This document shows, piece after piece, positions 34,196-43,109 of a stretch of 64,000 bases of DNA (its first letter is position 1; each line of letters begins with the position of its first letter). The position numbers and the translations under genes are program-made. The stretch is from positions 5,788,501-5,852,500 of the forward strand of contig NZ_CP050063.1 in NCBI RefSeq assembly GCF_011604685.1, given 5' to 3'. The notes under the pieces were generated by a model. It worked only from the letters and a program-made list of their open reading frames with translations, made no database searches and was not told where the DNA came from. This DNA is from Spirosoma aureum (lineage in GTDB: Bacteria; Bacteroidota; Bacteroidia; Cytophagales; Spirosomataceae).

Positions 34196-34220
34196 GGGCT
34201 TTGCTTAATAGGCAAAGCCC
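34196..34220 (+). terminator. Hairpin after the YdeI-like gene
   Basis: GGGCTTTGC (34196-34204) pairs with 34212-34220 over a 7-nt loop, 13 bp after the stop. It is followed by an AT-rich but not T-only tract. Probable terminator of the YafY-VOC-YdeI run. Confidence 0.6.
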
Positions 34221-34276
34221 TAAATCATTGTGTTCCTTACGAAGCACACTAATAACAGATCGAAGTAATTAACGGC

Positions 34277-34639
34277 ATGGACATTAAAACGCATACAATA
34301 AATGACATAAAAATTGCTGAAGTAGTTTCAGATACTATTGTGGTTAAAACAACTGATGATGGATTAGACTTATTAGGCAATTTATATTACCAGGATTTTG
34401 ACAGAATAATTATTCATGAAGAAAATATTACACCCGATTTTTTTGATTTAAAATCAGGAATAGCTGGGGAAATGCTTCAAAAGTTTTCAACCTATCGGGT
34501 TCGTTTGGCTGTAGTTGGCGATTTCGCTAAATATCCGGGTAAAAGTATCAAAGACTTTATTATTGAAAGTAATAGAACCCGGCAAATTAATTTTGTAAAT
34601 TCAACAGCAGAAGCGTTAAGTAGGCTTTCAGCGAACTAA
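34277..34639 (+). CDS. DUF4180 family protein
   Basis: 120 residues, matching the usual length of DUF4180. Features: ITPDFFDLKSGIAGEMLQKFSTYRVRLAVVGDF and a C-terminal FVNSTAEALSRL. The fold is a STAS-like or alpha/beta module of unknown function. It is cytoplasmic and AT-rich, with its own leader and an untranslated gap after it (34640-34828) in which no gene was seen. Confidence 0.75.
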   Translation: MDIKTHTINDIKIAEVVSDTIVVKTTDDGLDLLGNLYYQDFDRIIIHEENITPDFFDLKSGIAGEMLQKFSTYRVRLAVVGDFAKYPGKSIKDFIIESNRTRQINFVNSTAEALSRLSAN

Positions 34640-34828
34640 TCAAATTGAAGTCCGACACGCTTTCTTGTACCATTAACGATAATGTTCCGTATGAATTTTT
34701 AGACGAACATCGGTTAAAACGCCAGGAAATGATCAATTGATTCAGCCGCTTTAACAATGCAAATGCCAAACTGGCTTCATAAATTTGAGTAGCAGAAACA
34801 ACTAAGTACGATAAAAAATCAAAGCGCA

Positions 34829-35407
34829 ATGAGAAAGCTGAAACTACAAATGCAACTATCTGTCGATGGATATGTAGCTGGCCCAAATGGAGAACTTGAC
34901 TGGATGAATTTCGATCAGGATTCAAAACTTCTGGCATTGATCAACTCCCTCACTGACAGTTCAGACACTATTCTACTCGGCAGAAAAATGACTGATGGCT
35001 TTGTGACCTATTGGGAGAATGTTGTCAATAATCAGCCTGACAGTCCAGAATTTTCTTTTGCTCAAAAAATGGTCGATACACCTAAAGTGGTTTTTAGTAA
35101 AACATTGAAAAGCATTGCCGGTAAAAATGTAACGATTGAAAATGGTGATTTGGCTACAGCCGTAAAAAACATGAAGAGCAAAACCGGTAAAGATATTATC
35201 GTTTATGGAGGGGCTGGCTTTGTTTCTTCACTCATAAAAGAAGGGCTCATCGACGAGTTTAATTTTTTTGTAAACCCAATCATGATTAACAAAGGGTTGA
35301 GAATTTTTGACCTCCTCGGGGAGCGGCAAAAACTATTACTTCAAAACGCAACTGGTTTTGAATGTGGGGTTGCCGTTTTAATTTACAAGCTGAATAACCC
35401 TCAATAG
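34829..35407 (+). CDS. Dihydrofolate reductase family protein (RibD C-terminal type)
   Basis: 192 residues. The RibD-C/DHFR-like fold shows LQMQLSVDGYVAGPNGELDWM, ILLGRKMTDGFVTYW, VVFSKTL, DIIVYGGAGFVSSLIKEGLIDEFNFFVNPI. Family members reduce pteridine-like or other substrates with NAD(P)H. The true substrate is unknown, and it should not be taken as a folate enzyme. It is one of the stand-alone small genes of this island. Confidence 0.85.
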   Translation: MRKLKLQMQLSVDGYVAGPNGELDWMNFDQDSKLLALINSLTDSSDTILLGRKMTDGFVTYWENVVNNQPDSPEFSFAQKMVDTPKVVFSKTLKSIAGKNVTIENGDLATAVKNMKSKTGKDIIVYGGAGFVSSLIKEGLIDEFNFFVNPIMINKGLRIFDLLGERQKLLLQNATGFECGVAVLIYKLNNPQ

Positions 35408-35629
35408 CGAAATCCCTCAAGACACGAGCGTGCTCGAACTCTTTCTTAATTGAAGCTTTTGGCGATCTAATTACAATTGGATAAACTAAGTTAGCACTAT
35501 ACTGCTTTATCAAATGTGGTGCTTAATCTTCGGGGTATTTTTGCAATGTTTTGACACAGAAAGTTACTGGTCAATAAATCGTTGTAATTGAAAAATTCAC
35601 AATTTTGTCATGCGTATCTATTTTCAATA

Positions 35630-36034
35630 GTGATACAAAGAAGATATATTAATCTAAAATTCAATACGTTATATTTCACTTTCGCCGTTCTGCTGTTCGG
35701 CATTGAAATTCTGATTGCCAAATTTGCTCATGACCCAATTATTCGCCCCTATGTTGGTGATGTCTTGGTTTCGATACTGATTTATTGCTTTGTAAAATCA
35801 TTCCTACCTACGCCTGTTTTACCTACTGCTTTATGTGTTTTGCTTTTTTCGTATACCATTGAGGTTATGCAATATTTTCATATTGTAAACAGGCTTGGTC
35901 TTCAAAATTCAAAAACGGCCAGTACCGTTATTGGAACTTCGTTTGAATGCATAGACTTGGTTGCCTATACAGTTGGGATTGCAATTGTCCTCTATCTTGA
36001 AAAAGTAAGCACTAATAGAAAACATCAAAGCTAA
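35630..36034 (+). CDS. DUF2809 family membrane protein
   Basis: 134 residues if it starts at the GTG at 35630; a TTG at 35588 would add 14 residues. There is no ATG in a useful position. Four helices are visible: TLYFTFAVLLFGIEILIAKF, YVGDVLVSILIYCFVKSF, LPTALCVLLFSYTIEVMQYF and CIDLVAYTVGIAIVLYLE. This matches DUF2809, a family of small integral membrane proteins of unknown function. It is the last member of the AT-rich gene string. Confidence 0.7.
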   Translation: MIQRRYINLKFNTLYFTFAVLLFGIEILIAKFAHDPIIRPYVGDVLVSILIYCFVKSFLPTPVLPTALCVLLFSYTIEVMQYFHIVNRLGLQNSKTASTVIGTSFECIDLVAYTVGIAIVLYLEKVSTNRKHQS

Positions 36035-36129
36035 ACGATGTGATAGACAAAAATGCATCTGCCAGGGTATTACCATACTAGCAGACAGTACAGTTAAATC
36101 GTTAATGAAGTATGAAGCTGCTGGCGTAA

Positions 36130-37473
36130 TCACACCACCAGATTTAAGGCTAATACGCCCAGCAACCCTATTACAGATACGATTGTCTCCATGAGCGACC
36201 ACGTTCGAATCGTTTGACCAATAGTCAGGTTAAAGTATTCCTTAAACAACCAGAAACCGCCATCGTTGATATGCGAAAACATAAGACTTCCCGAACCAAT
36301 GGCTAATACCATTAATTCGGGCTTGATGGTCTGACTTTGAATCAAGGGCGCAATAATTCCGGATGTTGTCAGGCCAGCCACCGTTGCCGAACCGACACAT
36401 ACCCGAATAAATGCAGCAATACCCCATGCCAATACCAGTGGCGGAATTGTTGCATCGGCCAGCAAACTACCAATGTATTTGCTGGTGCCGCTATCCGTAA
36501 AAATCTGCTTCAACGCACCGGCACCGGCAATAACCAGCAAAATAGGCGCAATAGCCTTAACGGCTTCTTCCATGTCTTTGGTAATCGCTTTCATCGATTG
36601 TCCGCGCCGGATACCTAGTGTATACATGGCAGTAAGTACCGATAATAACATCCCTATATAGGGTTCAGCCAGTAACGTAACAATCGTTTTTAAGGGAGAT
36701 GAATCGGGTAACGCCCCTTTTAGCGGTCCAAATGTAGTTAATAGCAATACGGGCAAGAGCGCAACGAAAAAGCTGATACCCGTACTCGGCAGATTTTCAG
36801 AAGATGGTTTTGCACCGGCTTTTGCTCCCGGCACCTCATCGATATCAAACAGATCTTTATCGGGTGTGATCTTCATATTGACCAGCGTTTTGCCAAAAAT
36901 TGGTCCGGCAATAACAATGGCAGGAATCGCGACAATGAGTCCGTATAGAAGTGTCTGGCCAATATTGGCATTGAGCTGAGCAGCCACGGCTGAAGGCGAC
37001 GGGTGAGGAGGAAGATAACCGTGGGCAACCGACAAGGCCGACAACATGGGCACGGCAACCGACAGTAACGGTAATCGCGAAGATGCGGCTATGGTAAAAA
37101 TCAGGGGTACAACAATAATGAAGCCCGCATTGTAGAACAGCGGAATACCGACAACGAAACCCGCCAATGCCAGCCCCCATCGAATATTTTTAATGCCGAA
37201 TAGTTTGATCAAAACATCGGTAATGCGCCGGGCGGCTCCGCTTTCAGCGACAAGTCGGCCAAGCATAGCACCAAATCCTATAATCAACACCAGATCGCCG
37301 AGGGTTCCGCCAATACCGGTCTGAATCGATTTTCCAACATCCTGTACGCTCATACCCGATGCCAGCCCGATACCGAGTGAGACAAGTACGAAGGATATAA
37401 ACGTATCTAAACGGACAAAAGCGACTAATAGAACAAGGGTCAGGATACCAATTAAGGTCAGAAGAAGGGGCAT
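36130..37473 (-). CDS. Gluconate:H+ symporter, GntP family
   Basis: 447 residues with about 12-14 helices. Family features: ILTLVLLVAFVRLDTFISFVLVSLGIGLASG, GFGAMLGRLVAESGAARRI, NAGFIIVVPLIFTIA, PHPSPSAVAAQL and GSATVAGLTTSGIIAPL. It imports gluconate or a related sugar acid with protons. No gluconate kinase is adjacent. It lies 52 bp downstream of mcrC on the same strand, so the two may share a transcript despite unrelated functions. Confidence 0.92.
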   Translation of the reverse strand: MPLLLTLIGILTLVLLVAFVRLDTFISFVLVSLGIGLASGMSVQDVGKSIQTGIGGTLGDLVLIIGFGAMLGRLVAESGAARRITDVLIKLFGIKNIRWGLALAGFVVGIPLFYNAGFIIVVPLIFTIAASSRLPLLSVAVPMLSALSVAHGYLPPHPSPSAVAAQLNANIGQTLLYGLIVAIPAIVIAGPIFGKTLVNMKITPDKDLFDIDEVPGAKAGAKPSSENLPSTGISFFVALLPVLLLTTFGPLKGALPDSSPLKTIVTLLAEPYIGMLLSVLTAMYTLGIRRGQSMKAITKDMEEAVKAIAPILLVIAGAGALKQIFTDSGTSKYIGSLLADATIPPLVLAWGIAAFIRVCVGSATVAGLTTSGIIAPLIQSQTIKPELMVLAIGSGSLMFSHINDGGFWLFKEYFNLTIGQTIRTWSLMETIVSVIGLLGVLALNLVV

Positions 37474-37525
37474 AAGGCGTTACGGTCAGGTTAGGGGACG
37501 CGTTTCTACACGCAAAGAAAGCACA

Positions 37526-38809
37526 TCATCGAAACGACAAAGCGTAAATGGCCAATTTTTCTACTTCATTTGCCAGTGGGTTCAGTATAGTAAATGGCAC
37601 AACATGCAAACGAGTATCAGCATCGTAGTCAAACACGGGTAGTGGATGCTGAAAGGTTTCGTTTGCCGGATAAATCAAAAATAGCTCATTGGCTCCGTAC
37701 TTTTTACCATAAGCATAGAGTTGATAAAGATCCGATTGCTCGATTCCATAGTTCCGGGCATGATCGCGGCTGGTCAGTTCCTTCCACTTCATATCCAGCA
37801 CAAATGTCTGGCCATTATGCCGAATCAGGATGTCGGGCCGGAGTTTAAATTTTGGCACCCCGATATGCTCATCGACCAGGTGCGCCGACGACTCCTGAAC
37901 GGCCACTGCATCAGCGATCGGCCAATATCGACGAATACCGTGTGAAACATAATCCTCAAATACACGCTCCATTGGGAATAAAAGCGATAGATCGGCTGTC
38001 TGACCAGCTTTAACGCCATAGGCTCGCCTGCCCAGTAAAGCCTCAGCCCAACGCAAAACCAGTTCATAACGGGCAAATATCCGGGTGGTTCGCCTGACCA
38101 TTTTCAGATCATCCGGGATCGATTCACAAACCGGAATTTCATTCATAGCCCAGTCAAGTTGCCGGATGCGCTGCTGAACACCGGGACTGTGGTTTCGCTG
38201 CCGCAGGTAAAGTAGTGTCGTTTTTAGGAGTCGGTTGTGAGGCACATTGGCCGTCAGAACGTCATACACAACGGCTAATCGCTCGGCATGCTGCGCATTT
38301 TCGCGTTGCTGCCGGGTGGCCTGAAACTTGCCTTTCCAGAATTGTTCGTTGCTTTCTACCGACACATAGGATCGTTGGATACCCTGCCTGACCAAAGCTT
38401 CCAGAGCATCCAGAAAGGCCGTAACAAATACCTCCCACAAGGGCAGGTTTGTGGCATTGGTGTATGCCGATGTAAGCGTACGGAATGGTCCATGCTCGAG
38501 ATGCCGCAGCATGGTCAATAACATCGATCGGCTGGTTAAACCGTCCCCAATTTTTGGCAGAATCTCTAATTGGGTACCATCAGACAGGGTTAATAAACCA
38601 ACATAATTTCGAACCCGAATGTATTCATGGCCTTTTTGGACAGAAAAGGTCAATAAACCATCAATGCCATCTGCATCAAAAGCCAGTTGTCGAAGAGCCT
38701 CAAAAATTGGGTCGGAAACAATTACATCCGCCGACAGACCTGATCGTTCCTTAACGTCGATGCTCCTGCCAATGAGGCCGTTTTCAACAACAGTAATCAG
38801 TGAGGGCAT
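37526..38809 (-). CDS. mcrC: McrC-type nuclease subunit, no McrB adjacent
   Basis: 427 residues from the ATG at 38809; a longer frame to 38860 passes through a palindrome and is less likely. The N-terminal McrC region has VRNYVGLLTLSDGTQLEILPKIGDG. The middle carries MLRHLEHGPFRTL and the C-terminus the PD-(D/E)xK nuclease core: KLRPDILIRHNGQTFVLDMKWKEL, followed by DLYQLYAYGKKYG. McrC normally works with the AAA+ GTPase McrB, which recognises modified DNA. No McrB is found on either side: folE lies upstream and gntP downstream. It may pair with a distant McrB or serve another partner. Confidence 0.85.
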   Translation of the reverse strand: MPSLITVVENGLIGRSIDVKERSGLSADVIVSDPIFEALRQLAFDADGIDGLLTFSVQKGHEYIRVRNYVGLLTLSDGTQLEILPKIGDGLTSRSMLLTMLRHLEHGPFRTLTSAYTNATNLPLWEVFVTAFLDALEALVRQGIQRSYVSVESNEQFWKGKFQATRQQRENAQHAERLAVVYDVLTANVPHNRLLKTTLLYLRQRNHSPGVQQRIRQLDWAMNEIPVCESIPDDLKMVRRTTRIFARYELVLRWAEALLGRRAYGVKAGQTADLSLLFPMERVFEDYVSHGIRRYWPIADAVAVQESSAHLVDEHIGVPKFKLRPDILIRHNGQTFVLDMKWKELTSRDHARNYGIEQSDLYQLYAYGKKYGANELFLIYPANETFQHPLPVFDYDADTRLHVVPFTILNPLANEVEKLAIYALSFR

Positions 38810-38835
38810 AACAGGCGTACTTTTAGCCCAACAAA

Positions 38836-38854
38836 TTACGGATTGAATCCGTAA
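38836..38854. promoter_or_regulatory. 19-bp palindrome just upstream of mcrC
   Basis: TTACGGATT (38836-38844) and AATCCGTAA (38846-38854) form a perfect palindrome around one central base, 27 bp upstream of the mcrC ATG. The size and position fit an operator for a dimeric repressor. It could also be chance or a translation-blocking hairpin. Confidence 0.45.
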
Positions 38855-38873
38855 ATACACTACCCCCAGGTAC

Positions 38874-38912
38874 GCCGAAGGGCACAGAGGAAAAACCCCT
38901 GTGCCCTTCGGC
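38874..38912 (-). terminator. Terminator hairpin after folE
   Basis: A 14-bp perfect GC-rich stem (38874-38887 with 38899-38912) with an 11-nt loop, 17 bp past the folE stop. There is no T-run. It separates folE from mcrC. Confidence 0.65.
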
Positions 38913-38929
38913 CAATAATCCTTTATAAA

Positions 38930-39712
38930 TTAGATCGTTACACTTGGCTGAGCAACGTAACGCAGAAATTCCTGTTTGGTCGCTTCTTCGTCAAATTTGC
39001 CGCCGTAGGCCGCTGTAATCGTTGATGAGTTTACATCATGCACTCCCCGCGTCGATACGCACAGGTGCTTCGCATCGATCATAACCGCAACATCTTCGGT
39101 TTCGAGAACTTTTTTCAGTTCATCGGCAATTTGCACCGTCAAACGCTCCTGCACCTGTGGTCGTTTGCTGAAATACTCCACAATCCGGTTCAGCTTCGAC
39201 AAGCCGATCACTTTACCGCTGGAAATATAAGCCACATGTGCCTTGCCAATAATCGGCACAAAGTGATGCTCGCAATAGGTCTGAACGATTATGTCCTTCT
39301 CCACCAGCATTTCATTGTACCGGAATTTATTATCGAAGAGCGTTGGCGTGGGTTTGTTGGCGGGATTGAGCCCCCGGAAAATTTCTTTTACATACATCTT
39401 TGCCACACGCCGGGGCGACCCTTTCAGGCTGTCGTCGGTCAGATCAAGGCCAAGAATGTTCATAATTTCCCGAAAATGTTCTTCAATCAGGTCAATTTTG
39501 AGATCGTCATCCAAATCAAAAGCATCGGGACGCATAGGTGTATCAATCGACGAAGCACCATGCGCATCACCCAGTTCATCAACCAACTCGTCGCGGTCCG
39601 CCGTCGCAGAATAGTGTCCGTTCAGGCTATGGCCGTTTGTATGTACACCGTTGTTGTGGTTACCATTTGAACCATTAAGCGGGGTACTCGACGAAGTTCC
39701 GTTCAGTTTCAT
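38930..39712 (-). CDS. folE: GTP cyclohydrolase I
   Basis: 260 residues. It converts GTP to dihydroneopterin triphosphate, the entry to folate, pterin and queuosine pathways. The catalytic part (about 75-255) has EHFREIMNILG, GSPRRVAKMYVKEIFRGL, the zinc site QTYCEHHFVPI, GLSKLNRIVEYFSKRPQVQERLT and the second zinc Cys in KHLCVSTRGV. The first 45 residues are unusually rich in Asn, Gly, His and Ser (NGSNGNHNNGVHTNGH), a low-complexity tail. With this start, folE overlaps the end of queD by 38 bp. An internal ATG at 39535 would remove the tail and the overlap. Confidence 0.93.
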   Translation of the reverse strand: MKLNGTSSSTPLNGSNGNHNNGVHTNGHSLNGHYSATADRDELVDELGDAHGASSIDTPMRPDAFDLDDDLKIDLIEEHFREIMNILGLDLTDDSLKGSPRRVAKMYVKEIFRGLNPANKPTPTLFDNKFRYNEMLVEKDIIVQTYCEHHFVPIIGKAHVAYISSGKVIGLSKLNRIVEYFSKRPQVQERLTVQIADELKKVLETEDVAVMIDAKHLCVSTRGVHDVNSSTITAAYGGKFDEEATKQEFLRYVAQPSVTI

Positions 39713-40106
39713 ACAGTCTGATTTTAAGGTCTAAGCCCTCGCTTAGCTGATTACGTAAAATGGTATAAATAACGATGGCAATGTTTTCGGCCGAAGGATT
39801 CAGGTCTGCAAACTCTTCGGTGTCGAGGTTCAGGTTTTTGTGGTCGAAGCGATCTGTAATGTGTTCTTTAATCAGATCACCGAGAAGTTTCATATCTATG
39901 ACATAGCCCGTCTCAGGATCGATTGGCCCGGTAACCTGCACGATAAGGTCATAATTATGCCCATGGAAATTGGGATTATTACACTTGCCGTAAACGCGGG
40001 TGTTTTTCTCATCCGACCAGTTTGGGTTGTTAAGACGATGAGCCGCGTTGAAATGTTCCTTGCGAAACACGGCAACTCGCGGGGCGTTAGCCCATTTTGT
40101 GTCCAT
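39675..40106 (-). CDS. queD: 6-carboxytetrahydropterin synthase / PTPS
   Basis: 143 residues. It acts on dihydroneopterin triphosphate, the FolE product, to make the pterin precursor of queuosine. Zinc ligands are His23 (HFNAAHRL), His48 and His50 (NFHGHNYDL), and the catalytic Cys42 is in YGKCNNP. LDHKNLNLD-like (FDHKNLNLD), NPSAENIAIVIYTIL and the terminal ETERNFVEY also fit. It overlaps folE, so the two consecutive steps are translationally linked. A probable queuosine-precursor transporter (yhhQ) lies 9 kb away. Confidence 0.93.
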   Translation of the reverse strand: MDTKWANAPRVAVFRKEHFNAAHRLNNPNWSDEKNTRVYGKCNNPNFHGHNYDLIVQVTGPIDPETGYVIDMKLLGDLIKEHITDRFDHKNLNLDTEEFADLNPSAENIAIVIYTILRNQLSEGLDLKIRLYETERNFVEYPA

Positions 40107-40370
40107 AAAAAGAGAATCGAAACCAGGATTCGATCAACCTGTCGTTACAAAGTTTGTGTACAACACAGGCAGACGGCGGAACGTGTAGCCAATACGCTCC
40201 TCAGTGTGCTAATACAAATTAATAACAGCGAGTTTCCCTATTTTGTTCAATGTTTTTAACAAAAGATTAAACAGAAATACGCTGATATGCTTTGATAACA
40301 CCTGTCAACCAGGTATTGTTCCACTCGTCATTTTACGGAACCTGACACCGGTTGGCGCCGTTCAAGCACC

Positions 40371-41477
40371 ATGAAACGATTACGAACCACCATGATAACA
40401 CTTGCGCTTCTAGTAGCCGTTGCTGTCGGCTCAACCTATTTATTTATGCAGCAAAGCGTTTTTGGCAGCAATCCGGCAACGGATCGGCTGGAACGGATCT
40501 TACACTCAAAAAACTATCAGAACGGCTCTTTTCAGAATCTGGAAGTAACACCTGTTATGCCCGAAGATGCGTCTTATTGGGGGATGATGCAGGATTTTCT
40601 ACACAAAGATCCCAACAATATCCCCGCCTATCCATTACCATCCGTCAAAACCGATCTGAAAGCGCTTGCCGATGATAAACCGTCAATTGTTTGGTTCGGC
40701 CATTCGTCGTATCTGATCAAATCGAAGGGAATTACGGTTCTGGTCGATCCGGTCTTTAGTGGCAATGCCTCGCCCGTGTCTTTTTTCGGAAAATCATTCC
40801 CAGGTTCTGATGAATACAGTGTTGATGATATGCCCGACATCGATTTGCTTATCCTGTCCCACGACCACTACGATCACCTGGATTATAAAACCATAACGCA
40901 GCTAATTCCAAAAGTCAAAAAATTCTATACAGCTCTTGGTGTTGGTGCTCACCTCGAACGCTGGGGCGTTCCGACCGACCGGATTGTTGAGTTCGATTGG
41001 TGGGATAAACAGCAGGTTTCTGATAGCATTGTCTTAACGGCAGTACCAGCCCGGCACTTTTCGGGTCGGAGCTTTACACGGGGAAAAACCCTATGGACTG
41101 CCTTCGTGCTTAACCTGAACGGAAACAACCTGTTTTTGGGTGGTGATTCGGGTTACGGCAAGCACTTTAGAGAAATTGGCGATAAATATGGCCCATTCGA
41201 TCTGGCCATATTAGAATGTGGTCAATATGGCAAAGACTGGCCGCATATTCACATGTTTCCCGAGGAGGTGGCAACAGCCGCCCAGGATTTGCGCGCTAAA
41301 ACCATTTTACCGGTACACTGGGCAAAATTTTCGCTGGCCCTTCATGCCTGGAATGAACCGATTAAACGTCTTCTCAAAAAAACCGACGAACAGGGAATGG
41401 ACGTTACTACGCCCCGCATCGGCGAACCAGTTTTGCTAAATGCATCCTATCCAAGAGCCGTTTGGTGGAATTTTTAA
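40371..41477 (+). CDS. Membrane-anchored MBL-fold metallo-hydrolase (UlaG/NAPE-PLD-like)
   Basis: 368 residues. An N-terminal hydrophobic anchor (TMITLALLVAVAVGSTYLFM) is followed by a metallo-beta-lactamase domain. Metal-site motifs are VWFGHSSYLIKSKGITVLVDPVFSG, ILSHDHYDHLDY (HxHxDH type), VPARHFSGR, LFLGGDSGYGKHF and ILPVHWAKFSLALH. The arrangement is that of proteins related to UlaG lactonases or NAPE-PLD phosphodiesterases. The substrate is unknown. It stands 153 bp before the GH109 gene on the same strand. Confidence 0.85.
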   Translation: MKRLRTTMITLALLVAVAVGSTYLFMQQSVFGSNPATDRLERILHSKNYQNGSFQNLEVTPVMPEDASYWGMMQDFLHKDPNNIPAYPLPSVKTDLKALADDKPSIVWFGHSSYLIKSKGITVLVDPVFSGNASPVSFFGKSFPGSDEYSVDDMPDIDLLILSHDHYDHLDYKTITQLIPKVKKFYTALGVGAHLERWGVPTDRIVEFDWWDKQQVSDSIVLTAVPARHFSGRSFTRGKTLWTAFVLNLNGNNLFLGGDSGYGKHFREIGDKYGPFDLAILECGQYGKDWPHIHMFPEEVATAAQDLRAKTILPVHWAKFSLALHAWNEPIKRLLKKTDEQGMDVTTPRIGEPVLLNASYPRAVWWNF

Positions 41478-41630
41478 GTGTGTAGTCCTTTAACCCATCG
41501 CCGTGCTACGGTTTCCAGGGGCGTAAATGGTAACCTTTTTACGACGCCGAGGGCATCGAACGAAAGATCTGCTATGCTGAGTTAAGCAAGAATCCTTATC
41601 TTTCCAGTCCTAAACAATTGCTTTTTTTGC

Positions 41631-43010
41631 ATGGACTTTACGCCCACTCGACGCCAGTTTATTCGCACGGCTGCTCTGACCGGAGCAACTGCTTCTGTTT
41701 TCCCGTCTATTCTAACCGGTGCAAAACCTGTAGACGCCAAAGTAAGGTTGGGTTTTATCGGCGTTGGAGCGCGTGGTCGAAGCCACGTTGATCAGGCACT
41801 TTATCGCGACGATGTGGTCATTCCGGCAATCTGCGACATCGATGCAGACAGTATTGCCCGAACAAATGACATCTTTAAGAAGAAAGGAAAACCCTTACCC
41901 GAAGCCTACACGAAAGGGGATGAAGCCTTTTTGCAGATGCTCAAACGCGATGACCTCGACGGGGTTATTATTGCAACACCCTGGGAGTGGCATGTACCGA
42001 TGGCAGTAGCCACGATGAAAGCGGGCAAGTATGCTGGCGTTGAAGTATCAGCAACGGTTAAGCTAAAAGAATCGTGGGACCTGGTGGATACGTCAGAAAA
42101 GACGGGTATGCCCTGCATGATTATGGAAAACGTCTGCTACCGGCGCGACGTGTTAGCTATTTTAAATATGGTACGTCAGGGGTTATTTGGCGAAATGACC
42201 TATGCCCATTGCGGCTATCAGCACGACCTGCGTAACATCAAATTCAACGATGGCAAATCGATTGGTGGCGTTGGGGCGGAATTTGGTGCAAAAGGCTACT
42301 CAGAGGCCCACTGGCGAACCCAGCATTCTGTAGATCGCAATGGCGATGTGTATCCAACGCATGGCCTGGGCCCGGTTGCTCATTGGCTCAACATCAATCG
42401 CGGAAATCGATTTCTCCACCTGACCAGTACAGCCACCAAAAGCCGTGGCCTACACAAATACGTTGTTGACAAGGGTGGTCCTAATCACCCCAATGCGAAA
42501 GTTAATTTCAAACTTGGCGATGTTGTAACGACTGTTATTGAGTGCGCGAACGGCGAGAATATCGTGATCATTCATGATACAAACTCCCCTCGCCCCTACT
42601 CGCTTGGGTTCCGGGCGCAGGGTACGCAGGGAATCTGGATGGACGATAACGACATGATTTACCTGGAAGGCGCAACCGGCGACCATGTTAGTCCCAAAGC
42701 CCACACCTGGGAACCCTTTGCGGCTTATCAGGAGAAGTATGACCATCCACTCTGGAAGCGCCACGTCCAAACTGCGGAGAATGCCGGTCATGGCGGTATC
42801 GACTTTTTCGTTATGCGCGCTTTCATCGAATCCGTCAAAACCAAAACACCACCACCCATCGACGTATATGATGCAGCCGTATGGAGTGCCATTAGTCCCT
42901 TGTCGGAGGAGAGCATTGCGGGCGGCAGTAAACCCATCCAGATACCGGATTTTACGCGTGGTAAATGGAAGACAAACAAGCCCATATTTGGCCTTAACGA
43001 CGAATTTTAG
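41631..43010 (+). CDS. GH109 alpha-N-acetylgalactosaminidase-like, Gfo/Idh/MocA fold
   Basis: 459 residues. The start carries a twin-arginine signal (TRRQFIRTAALTGATAS). A Rossmann NAD-binding domain follows (VRLGFIGVGARGRSHVDQAL). The segments ENVCYRRDVLAILNMVRQGLFGE, YQHDLRNIKFN, YPTHGLGPVAHWLNINRGNR, KSRGLHKYVVDKGG and the terminal IPDFTRGKWKTN match the GH109 family closely. GH109 enzymes remove terminal GalNAc using NAD+ as a cofactor. The Tat signal means it is exported folded, with NAD bound. It is followed by a sugar transporter and a galactokinase-like kinase, a coherent uptake route. Confidence 0.88.
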   Translation: MDFTPTRRQFIRTAALTGATASVFPSILTGAKPVDAKVRLGFIGVGARGRSHVDQALYRDDVVIPAICDIDADSIARTNDIFKKKGKPLPEAYTKGDEAFLQMLKRDDLDGVIIATPWEWHVPMAVATMKAGKYAGVEVSATVKLKESWDLVDTSEKTGMPCMIMENVCYRRDVLAILNMVRQGLFGEMTYAHCGYQHDLRNIKFNDGKSIGGVGAEFGAKGYSEAHWRTQHSVDRNGDVYPTHGLGPVAHWLNINRGNRFLHLTSTATKSRGLHKYVVDKGGPNHPNAKVNFKLGDVVTTVIECANGENIVIIHDTNSPRPYSLGFRAQGTQGIWMDDNDMIYLEGATGDHVSPKAHTWEPFAAYQEKYDHPLWKRHVQTAENAGHGGIDFFVMRAFIESVKTKTPPPIDVYDAAVWSAISPLSEESIAGGSKPIQIPDFTRGKWKTNKPIFGLNDEF

Positions 43011-43109
43011 GTAGTCAATGAGCGAAGAAACAAATTTCTATTCTTAATTTGTAAAAAATTTTAAAATATATAAACCCACCCCTTACCATTTTCTTATCGA
43101 CTATTACCT

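Noticed and set aside
32479..36034. Integron cassette array
   Set aside because: No attC-like recurring element between the small genes and no integrase in the window; kept only as a possible accessory island.
37526..38809. Complete McrBC restriction system
   Set aside because: Only the McrC subunit is present; neighbouring genes are folE and gntP.
39038..39670. 210-residue open frame on the + strand
   Set aside because: It lies antisense to folE, whose catalytic and zinc motifs are all intact. The antisense frame has no signal, domain or promoter and is a by-product of folE codon usage.
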